A stretch of 64,000 nucleotides of DNA from Akkermansia muciniphila (lineage in GTDB: Bacteria; Verrucomicrobiota; Verrucomicrobiia; Verrucomicrobiales; DEV007): positions 1 through 64,000 of the forward strand of contig CAMCXS010000012.1 in assembly GCA_945883495.1 (NCBI GenBank), given 5' to 3'. Position 1 is the stretch's first letter. The number at the start of each line of letters is the position of its first letter. This document shows, piece by piece, positions 37,569 to 45,700 of this stretch. A program made the position numbers and the translations under genes. The notes beneath the pieces were generated by a model, which was not told where the DNA came from, made no database searches, and saw only the letters and a list, made by a program, of their open reading frames with translations.

Positions 37569-40500
37569 ATGTCGATCCGTGAGGTCCTCCCCTTTGCCGA
37601 GTTGGATTGGCGCATTGAAGCTCCGCCTTTGTGGCTGGAGCCGAAGGAGCCTGATTGGGCGTTCGAGGCTCCCAGCGGGACTTCCGCCGCCCTTCTGCTC
37701 GTCGATGAACAGCAACACGTTCCCTCGCAATCCATCTCCAACCGGATCGTCCGGTGCCTTCTGACGTCGGCGGGCATCACCGCGTTCCGCCGGGTGGAGA
37801 TCGCGTTTGATCCTCGGACCCGCCGTTTGTGCCTCCATGAGTTGGTGGTTTGGCGCAAGGACGCCTCGGGGATGTGGCAGCCCACCCCGGCGACCGATTC
37901 CGTCGATTTCGCCGTCAAGACGCAAGGCCGCCAGACCGGCCGAGTCAGCCTCACAGCTGAGCTTGACTGGCTCCAGGAAGGCGATGCCATCGATCTGTCA
38001 TGGACGTTGCAACCCCTGGAATCGGCACCCGAGCTCCCATTCAGCACGTTTCACGGTTTCGTCTGGAACGTCCCTTGCGGCGTGACCCACTTCACGATCT
38101 ACACGGATAACGCCACCCCGTTCCGCCACCAGCTCCATTGCCCCGAGGGGATCCGCAAACCCGAACACACCTCGACTCCCGGCCGGCACCACTGGCGGCA
38201 AGTCCGCCCGCCGGTCACCCGGATCGAGCCCAACGCACCGCCTGGTGTTTGGAACTTCCCAGTTCTCGAAGCTTCCTGTTGGGAAAGCTGGGGCGAAGTC
38301 GCCGCCTACACACATGAATTCTGGGCCGCTGCTTTGGCCGACAGCTCCGGATCGATCGCCGATGCCGCCGCCCGTTATGCCACGGGACCGGACCTGACGG
38401 CATCCGCTACGGAAATCATCCGCTTCGTCCAAGACCAGATCGCCGACGCGGAGGACGATTCTGGGCCGGCTGGCATGCTCTTCCCGAACAAACCGAGCAC
38501 GGTTTTGCAGCATTCCAGCGGGGATCCCAAGGACAAGGCGGTGCTACTGACCGCCCTGCTGCGCCAAATCGGCGTCGATGCTTCCCCAGTCCTGGTGAAC
38601 CCGGATTGGCAGGAGACTCTGGCCTCACTCCTCCCCTGCTCCACGGTTTTCAACCACGTAATCGTCGCGTTTGTCGCCAACGGACTGCGGCACTACGTCG
38701 ACCCGTCCGAGTCGAGCCAGACCGGTGGCTTTCCGGCTTGGGTGCAGCCTTCGTACGGGCTGGGCCTGGAGGTCAGCCCTTTCGCTTCAGAATTGCTCCC
38801 GCTTCCCCCTGCTCCGGCAGCGGAACTGATCCTAAGCGAGACGTTCCACTTGGACGCGAAACGCGCTCAAGGCTCCGTGGAGCAAGTCCTTCGTGGGACC
38901 CATTGGCTGGCCGATGAAATCAGGGAATCGGTGGCCCGCGACGGCCGCACACCGTTTATCGAGGCCCACATCGCCGCCTTGGAAAGCCAATTCCCGGAGC
39001 TCACGGCCGATCCCGCCGTGGTCACCTTGCGCGAAGATCCGGCCAGCGCTGCGATTGAAATGCGGGGCCGCTACGATCTCCCGGGCTGGGGAACTTCAGG
39101 GGCCGGGGCTGCGCAGGATTTCGTTTACCGGGCCAATGGCTTGCTTCTGGCGGTCGAATGGACCGAGTCACCGGAAGAACGCACGGTGGCCCGCGCCTTG
39201 CGGCACCCGATGCGCGTCCAGCACTTGGTCAAGGTAGAAGGCGCCTTCATCCGGCCCGGCAAGCCTGAGCAGACGGTCGTGGATGGCCCAGCTTTTCGCT
39301 ACCGCCGGGAAGTCACTTGGCAACAAGGCGTAGTCACGTTTGATCACATTTGGGAGACGACGGCTGCCCGGGTGGAAGCCTCCGAGTGGGCCAAGTATTG
39401 CCGTGCCGCGGGCCAAATCTTTGAGCAGCTCGAAGTCAGCGTCCCGCTGAAGCCCGCCCGCACCTCTGGCTTGAACGTCCGTTCCGCCGTCCTCTTTTCC
39501 CTGGCTGCGCTTGGGATTCTCGGTGGGATTGGCATTGGCGCTAAGCTGCTGAGTTCCCGGGAAGCGCTGGTCGCAGGCGCGCCCACGCCCGAAGTCCAAA
39601 AAGAAGTGCAGAAAGCCTTGGAGGCCGCCAGCCAAGGGGATCTGACGTCCGCCCAACCGCTTCTGGAAAAGCAGCAGGAAAAGTTCAAAGCGGATCCCGC
39701 GTTCCAGTTCGTCCGGGCGGAAGTTGCCTTGCGGACCGGGCAACTCGACAAGGCACGCGAAGCCCTGGAACAAGCCAAATCACTGGATCCCAGCAACGTC
39801 AACGGCGAGGTCCTTACCGCCATTTTGCACCGAGCGGAAGGGAAGGAAACCAGCGCCAAGGAGATGCTGACCCAAGCGGCGGAGCGCAATCCCAACGACC
39901 CGCGCCCGATGCGCGAGCTGGCCCTCACCTTGGCTCAGCAGGATGATCCGCAAGGGGCACTCAACGCCTGGGCCCGCGTCCTGGAGTTGTCCCCCGGGGA
40001 TGCCGACGCCCTCCGCCAATATGCGGTGCTGCTCTGGCAAAACGGTCAACAATCTCAGGCGGACTCGATCATGAGCCAAGCCTTGGCCGCTCAGACCACT
40101 CCGAATGCCGCCCTGGAGGCCGCCGCCGGAGATTATTACACGCTGACCGGCCGCCGCGCGGAAGCCTTGAACCGCCTTGAGAAAGCCGCCAGCCTGGATC
40201 CCGGGGACCGGACCCGGGATTTCGCGCTTGCCTCGGGCCACCTCCGCATGGGCCGCCCGCAAGAAGCTTCCGACCTCGCCACCAAGCTCACCGCAGATTA
40301 TCCAACTGACGTCCGCGCGTGGCAAGTGATGGCCGTGGCCAAATCCATCCTCGGCGACCAGCCGGGCGCGGAGAAGGCCTATCGGGAATGGATGCGGCTC
40401 GCTCCCCAGGATCCCAAGGGACCGGCGAACTTTGGCTATTTCCTCCATCAAACCGGACGCCAAGAGGAAGCGAAAACCTTCTTGGCGGAGTCGTCTGCCA

Positions 40501-40640
40501 AGTTTCCGAAAGAAGGCATGATCTGGCTGAATTATGCCGCCGTCCTGGACGCTCTCGGAGAAACACAAAGCGCCACCGAGGCCCGGCAGAGAGCATCCTC
40601 GTTGCTGACGAACGAAGAAAAGCAATTGCTGATCCGCTGA
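37569..40640 (+). CDS. DUF3857/transglutaminase-like TPR membrane protein lacking the catalytic Cys
   Basis: The 1023-residue protein has a DUF3857-type beta region (about 1-260), a transglutaminase-like domain (about 270-400), a single membrane helix (about 637-660, VLFSLAALGILGGIGIG) and about ten TPRs (680-1020). It has no N-terminal signal peptide. In the transglutaminase motif, normally GDCKDKA, the sequence reads SSGDPKDKAVLL, so the nucleophilic Cys is Pro320. The His (FNHVIVAF) and Asp (YVDPSES) of the triad are kept. The domain therefore probably binds rather than catalyses. A paralogue at 47704-50916 has the intact Cys. It is divergent from the DUF4407 gene. Confidence 0.85.
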   Translation: MSIREVLPFAELDWRIEAPPLWLEPKEPDWAFEAPSGTSAALLLVDEQQHVPSQSISNRIVRCLLTSAGITAFRRVEIAFDPRTRRLCLHELVVWRKDASGMWQPTPATDSVDFAVKTQGRQTGRVSLTAELDWLQEGDAIDLSWTLQPLESAPELPFSTFHGFVWNVPCGVTHFTIYTDNATPFRHQLHCPEGIRKPEHTSTPGRHHWRQVRPPVTRIEPNAPPGVWNFPVLEASCWESWGEVAAYTHEFWAAALADSSGSIADAAARYATGPDLTASATEIIRFVQDQIADAEDDSGPAGMLFPNKPSTVLQHSSGDPKDKAVLLTALLRQIGVDASPVLVNPDWQETLASLLPCSTVFNHVIVAFVANGLRHYVDPSESSQTGGFPAWVQPSYGLGLEVSPFASELLPLPPAPAAELILSETFHLDAKRAQGSVEQVLRGTHWLADEIRESVARDGRTPFIEAHIAALESQFPELTADPAVVTLREDPASAAIEMRGRYDLPGWGTSGAGAAQDFVYRANGLLLAVEWTESPEERTVARALRHPMRVQHLVKVEGAFIRPGKPEQTVVDGPAFRYRREVTWQQGVVTFDHIWETTAARVEASEWAKYCRAAGQIFEQLEVSVPLKPARTSGLNVRSAVLFSLAALGILGGIGIGAKLLSSREALVAGAPTPEVQKEVQKALEAASQGDLTSAQPLLEKQQEKFKADPAFQFVRAEVALRTGQLDKAREALEQAKSLDPSNVNGEVLTAILHRAEGKETSAKEMLTQAAERNPNDPRPMRELALTLAQQDDPQGALNAWARVLELSPGDADALRQYAVLLWQNGQQSQADSIMSQALAAQTTPNAALEAAAGDYYTLTGRRAEALNRLEKAASLDPGDRTRDFALASGHLRMGRPQEASDLATKLTADYPTDVRAWQVMAVAKSILGDQPGAEKAYREWMRLAPQDPKGPANFGYFLHQTGRQEEAKTFLAESSAKFPKEGMIWLNYAAVLDALGETQSATEARQRASSLLTNEEKQLLIR

Positions 40641-40738
40641 TCGGGATCCCGCCCAGAGGGGACGGTTTGTTCTGGAAAGGTTCGGAAGCGACGGCGGGAC
40701 GCAGCACAGCAACTCCCGACGTTTGAATCAGCCGAGCT

Positions 40739-41704
40739 TCACCGGTCCCGAGCACAGCGAAATCCGACGTCGTTCACCGCCGTGTCCGTAGCCGCTTCGT
40801 TGCGAGTGGAGACACGGAACTCCAGGATCGGCGGGGCGCCTGGTCGCGGGGAGGGACCATAACTGCGGTGAATACGCCAACTGGCGCCGCGCATGACGTG
40901 GACGTTGGGGCCGTTTTGAACCCCGCTGGGGCTGGAGGGACCTCGGGGATTGCGGCGATCGCTCTGAGCGTAGTACTCCGCGCCGAAGTAGTCTTGGCAG
41001 AGCTCCCAGACGTTCCCCGTCATGTCGAACAAGCCGTACCCATTGGGCCGGTAGCTTTTCACCGGAGCGGTGCCCGCATGCCCGTCCGTGGCGAAGTCCT
41101 TGTAAGGAAAATAGCCTTGCCAGAGGTTGCAGCGCCATTCAGACGGTTGACTCCCTTCCTCGGCAGGCAAGGGCTCGTTCCCCCACTCGTATTTGCACCC
41201 CTGGAGGCCGCCTCGGGCCGCAAACTCCCATTCCGCTTCCGTCGGCAAGCGCTTGCCCGCCCACTTCGCGTAGGCCACCGCGTCGTCCCAGGTCACGCAA
41301 ACGACGGGATGGTTCTCCTTGCCGTCCAGGTTCGTGCCCGCGCCCCCCGGCTGCCGCCAGTTCGCCTCGAAATCCATCCGCCACCACACTGGCTGATCGA
41401 GCGGCACCGCGCCCTCGGTCTTTTGGAACAGAATGCTCCCAAACTTGGCTCCGGCCGGCGGACGTTGCCCCTCGGGAATACTCGCCAAGTCCGTCTCGCT
41501 CAACGGCCGCTCCGCTACCGTCACGTAGCCCGTGGCCTCGACAAATTTCCGGAACTGAGCATTCGTCACCTCGGTTTCGTCGAGGTAAAACCCGTCCAAT
41601 TCCACCTCATGGGCCGGTTGCTCGTTCGGCATCCCGCTGTAGGAACCCATGAGAAACGTCCCGCCCGGAATCCAAACCATCCCCTCGATGACTGGTGGCG
41701 CCAA
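40739..41704 (-). CDS. FGE/SUMF1-domain lipoprotein lacking the redox cysteines
   Basis: The 321-residue reading has the formylglycine-generating-enzyme fold: GMVWIPGGTFLMGS, NAQFRKFVEATGYVTVAE, KRLPTEAEWEFAARGG, LFDMTGNVWELCQDYFGAEY and RGASWRIHRSYG. In true FGE the last segment carries two cysteines (MCHRSYC); here Ile and Gly replace them, and an insertion follows. Oxygen-dependent formylglycine formation is thus unlikely. The same frame runs upstream through a convincing lipoprotein signal (RVALTALALLLSGC, about 41745-41785) into heptamer array B, but has no ATG, GTG or TTG before the TTG at 41704. The real start is probably near 41790 and non-canonical, or was lost. No sulfatase gene is in the window. 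Confidence 0.8.
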   Translation of the reverse strand: MAPPVIEGMVWIPGGTFLMGSYSGMPNEQPAHEVELDGFYLDETEVTNAQFRKFVEATGYVTVAERPLSETDLASIPEGQRPPAGAKFGSILFQKTEGAVPLDQPVWWRMDFEANWRQPGGAGTNLDGKENHPVVCVTWDDAVAYAKWAGKRLPTEAEWEFAARGGLQGCKYEWGNEPLPAEEGSQPSEWRCNLWQGYFPYKDFATDGHAGTAPVKSYRPNGYGLFDMTGNVWELCQDYFGAEYYAQSDRRNPRGPSSPSGVQNGPNVHVMRGASWRIHRSYGPSPRPGAPPILEFRVSTRNEAATDTAVNDVGFRCARDR

Positions 41705-41791
41705 AACCGGCTCCGTCGCCGCCGCGGGGCCCGATTCGTGCTTGCCGCAACCGCTGAGGAGAAGCGCGAGGGCGGTGAGCGCTACGCGCCC

Positions 41792-41819
41792 GTTGAGAGT
41801 TGATGGTTGAGAGTTGATG
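41792..41819 (-). repeat. Heptamer array B: four 7-bp units, CATCAAC/TCTCAAC alternating
   Basis: On the minus strand two CATCAAC units alternate with two TCTCAAC units, exactly 28 bp. The block directly precedes the lipoprotein signal of the FGE-like gene and is in its open frame. With array C it forms an inverted pair around a 30-bp core. The sequence after it (GGGCGCGTAGCGC) resembles the 13-bp repeat flanking array A. Confidence 0.9.
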
Positions 41820-41826
41820 GGCCGGA

Positions 41827-42651
41827 ATGTTGCGTGATGTTGGCGGAACCATCAACTATCAACCATCAACCATCAACCGAGCCACGCTCTTTCGCCCCTG
41901 CATCGACCTTCACGAAGGCAAGGTGAAGCAGATCGTGGGCGGGAGCTTGCGGGACGATGGCGCGGGGCTGCGCACGAATTTTGAGTCGGATCGCTCCGCC
42001 GCCGAGTTCGCGGCGCTTTACCGGGCGGACGGATTGACCGGCGGGCATGTCATTCAGCTTGGGCCCGGGAACGAAGAAGCCGCGAGGGCAGCTTTGGCCG
42101 CCTATCCCGGAGGCTTGCAGATCGGCGGAGGAATTGGGCCGCACAATGCAGGGACTTGGCTGGCGGCGGGGGCCTCCCACGTAATCGTCACCAGTTATCT
42201 CTTTGAAGGCCCCGTGTTCCGGCTCGACCGATTGGAGGCGCTCGCGGACGAGATTGGGAAATCCCGCTTGGTCGTGGATTTGAGCTGCCGCCGCATCGCG
42301 GGAGCTGGATGGGCGGTGGCGACGAATCGCTGGCAAACCATTACGGATTACCTGCTCACCCCGGCCCATCTCGATGAGGTGGCCCAGCATTGCGAGGAAC
42401 TCCTGATTCACGCCGCGGATGTCGAGGGCCAGTGCCAAGGCATCGACGAAGAGCTCGTCCGCTTCCTGGGTGACTGGGGCGGATGCCCGATCACCTATGC
42501 CGGCGGCGCGCGCTGTCTGGAAGATTTGCGGCTGGTGGAAACCCTTAGCGGCGGCCGGGTGGATCTGACGATCGGCAGCGCCCTGGACTTGTTTGGAGGC
42601 AACGGCGTGACCTATGCGGATTGCGTGGCCTGGAACCGCGGCGCCCGTTGA
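41827..42651 (+). CDS. hisA: Eukaryote-type ProFAR isomerase HisA (HIS6-like)
   Basis: HisA isomerises ProFAR to PRFAR in histidine biosynthesis. The sequence follows the yeast HIS6 type, as I recall it, rather than the usual bacterial one: CIDLHEGKVKQIVGG, HVIQLGPGNEEAARAAL, QIGGGI, HVIVTSYLF, RLVVDLSCRR, NRWQTITDY, LLIHAADVEGQCQGIDE, ITYAGGA and DLTIGSALDLFGGN. Asp of CID and Asp of HAADVEG are the likely general acid/base pair. Family similarity begins about codon 20. The only ATG is at 41827, so the first residues translate heptamer array C (INYQPSTINR). Either the array is coding or initiation uses a non-canonical codon such as ACG at 41884. No other his gene is adjacent. Confidence 0.88.
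   Translation: MLRDVGGTINYQPSTINRATLFRPCIDLHEGKVKQIVGGSLRDDGAGLRTNFESDRSAAEFAALYRADGLTGGHVIQLGPGNEEAARAALAAYPGGLQIGGGIGPHNAGTWLAAGASHVIVTSYLFEGPVFRLDRLEALADEIGKSRLVVDLSCRRIAGAGWAVATNRWQTITDYLLTPAHLDEVAQHCEELLIHAADVEGQCQGIDEELVRFLGDWGGCPITYAGGARCLEDLRLVETLSGGRVDLTIGSALDLFGGNGVTYADCVAWNRGAR
41850..41877 (+). repeat. Heptamer array C: four 7-bp units, YATCAAC
   Basis: Three CATCAAC and one TATCAAC unit, exactly 28 bp, sit immediately before the conserved part of hisA and in its open frame. The block is the mirror partner of array B. Confidence 0.9.
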
Positions 42652-42799
42652 TCGAGCCAAGTGCCAGGACTCCGCATTCCGGCGGGGCGCCTGTTTGGGT
42701 GACCTCTGGCAAGGTGAGGATGCTTCCGTTTTTTGATTGACTTGGGTAGCGGCCCCAATGACGAATGGAGGGCACCCACGTCCACCGCCCTCCCCGGTC

Positions 42800-45700
42800 A
42801 TGCCCTCACGCGCCTTCCTTGTCCTTTTCTGCGGACTCGTTGTCTTGCATCACTCGGCATCGGCCGCTCCCGGTGATCTTGATCCGAGCTTCGGGAACGC
42901 CGGAGTCGCCCTGCTCGATCTCTCCGCGCAACAGCTCGACATCGTTCCGGGCCCTTCCTCGTTGACCGCCGACGGCGCGATCCTGGTGGCCAGCCAAGTG
43001 AAGGCCGCCTCCGGGATTTCCAAACCGGGAGATATCCTGGTGACCCGCTTCTTGGAAAACGGCTCGCTGGACGCAAGCTTCGGCACGGACGGGTTGGCAT
43101 GGTTCGACGCGGACGGAGCGAATCTGGAGGAACCCGTTTCGATCCTCCCGGCGGCCGAAGGCAAGGTCTTCATCGGGGGGCGCGCGGCTGGAAAGCTCAT
43201 CATCGTCCGGCTGTCGGAGAATGGATCGTTGGACACCAGTTTTTCGGGTGACGGCATCTTGGCGACGGCTCTGGAGGCCACGGGTGGGCCGCAGTCTCTG
43301 GCGCTGCAAGCCGATGGCAAGCTTTTGGCCGTGGGCACCACGCCGACCGCACAGGCCGTGGTTGCGCGCATTTCGGACACGGGCGCTGCCGACGGCGAGT
43401 TTGGCTCGAATGGTCAAACCGTGATCTCCTGGGGCTCGCCCAGCGCCTGGCGGGGTGAGGCCGTCGTGGCGATGAGCGATGGACGGGTTGTGATTTCGGG
43501 GAGCACCCCTTCGGGCCAGATTGTCGCCGCCCGATTGAGCGCAACTGGGGAGCGTGATCCAGCGTTCGGCACCTCGGGTTTGGCGACGCACCAGACTGCG
43601 GAAGCGGCTCTCCGGATCGCCCGGACCCGGGTCGCTGAGGATGGCGCGGTCACGATTTGGTCATTCCATCGGCAAGAGCAGACAAATTGGCCCACACTGA
43701 CCTCCAGTCCGGTGTTTCAGACTGCATGTACAGGTGCGGGCGCCGCCAATCCGAGTGGCACCAAGTCCGTCTTTCTTGTCGATGCAGTGCCCAGCGCGAT
43801 GGACGTCGATGCCTCTGACCGACCGCTTTGGTGCGGCAGGATCGTCGGTTTGAAATGGGCAGGAGGCTTGTGGCCCCCCATGTGGCCACAGACGACCTTC
43901 TTCGATACAATGCTGCACCGGCTGCTACCTGACTTCACCCATGATGCGTCTTTTGGCAGCTTCGGCCGATTCAGGGTGCCCTCTTCGCGGCCCTCCGTTA
44001 CCGCCTCCAGCGTCATCGCGATTCCTGGCAAGGGATCGATCCTCATCCAACATGCCCAGGGCGAGTCGAGCCCTCTTGGCCGGCTGTTGGTTTCCCGTCG
44101 TGTGGCGGACGAGGACAAGCCTTTCCTCATCGTGCGGAACGGAGGCCGTCTTTCCGCCGAACCCGGGCAAATCCAGCCACCTTCTTCTTCCGGCCTCACC
44201 TCGCTCCAGCCCATCAGCAGCAACGTTGTTCTATTGCAAACGTGGCCTCCCGAGTCTGAATCTGGAATTCGAAGTGGAATCCCCTTTGAGCTCTCCGAGG
44301 CGACGCCGGAACGGCCGACGGTTTGGCGATTCACACTGCGTAATGGCGGCACAGCTGCGCTGACCAATCTTCACGCGAGAATCTCCGAGGGCACCGGGGA
44401 GTATTCGATTTCAGATCCTCCCTCCACGTTGGGCTCCGGAGCCGAGACGTCGATCACGGTGACGTTCAATCCCTCGCAGACTGGCACTCGCACCGGGAAG
44501 ATCGAGTTCACGGGAAGCGGTTCCACCGCACCTCTGTTCACGCTCGCTCTGACTGGAACCGGCAAGCAGGCGACGGTGACCTTCGTCCATCCGGAGACGC
44601 TGGTGAAGGAATCCGACGGACGAGTTCGGCTGCCGTTGCGGCTGGGACGCGCCCTCGATCGTGAGGTACGAATCACCGCGACGCCACTCTCAACGCCAGA
44701 GAATGCGCTCTCTCTGATATGGTATACCGCGAACTCGCAAACCGATTTTTCCGGCCCTTCCCTTCCCGCCGTGTTCCCGCCGGGCGTGACGGAGGCGGAC
44801 CTTGTTTTGAATCTTGCCATGGATGGACTCCCCGAAGGCGAGGAGTTCAATTTCATCAGCCTGTCCAGCTTGAACGATTACAGCCTGGCGGTGGGCGCCC
44901 ACGGTTACACCAAGCTGCGGATCACGGACGATTCCTGGTCCGGGTTCGAGTTCTCCACCCTGCAGGTGCCCAGAAACGCCGGCACAGTAAAAATTCCGGT
45001 CCGCCTGAACCGGGCGCTGGATTGGGATCTTCTGCTGCCTGTCCAAGTGACGCTGTCGGGCCAACTCGGAACGGATTTCGAAATCCCGGAACTGGTCCGG
45101 TCGTCGGATCAGAACACCGTCAACGTCCGCATCCCCCGTGGCGCTCTCGAAGGGTTTGTGGAGCTCAGGATTCTCGCCGGGAATTCCACGGGCGGAGAGA
45201 AACGGATCTCGCTCCGTGTGGGCTCTGGGCAAGCGCCCGCTGGCTCAGGGTTCGTTGCTTCCACGGCGATCCAAATCAGCAACGATGGCTTTTCCAACGG
45301 GACGCCCTCGTTTGTGATTCCAGTGCGGAACCAAATCGTCGCCAAAGGAAGCCGCGCCACCCTGGCGTCTCTGGTCGCTTCCTCCACACCGGTCACGTAT
45401 CAATGGGCCAAAGATGGCAAGCCCCTTCGCAGCCAAAACGGTCCCGCCATCACTCTGCCCGCCGCCGCCCTGAGCGATGCGGGCGACTATCGGGTCACGG
45501 CATCCGGAGCAAACTCCCTCAGCGCCACCTCAGCCCCCGCCGCTCTCGCCGTCGTGGATACGAGCCCGAAGCCTTGGCAGGTCCTCGCCTTGGGGAGAGA
45601 AGCCCGCTTCGTGGCCGAGGCCGCCGGACGTGAGCTGACGTTCGCCTGGCTGAAGGACGGTCAACCCGTCAACCCCGCCGAACCTCGCTACCAGGGAGCA

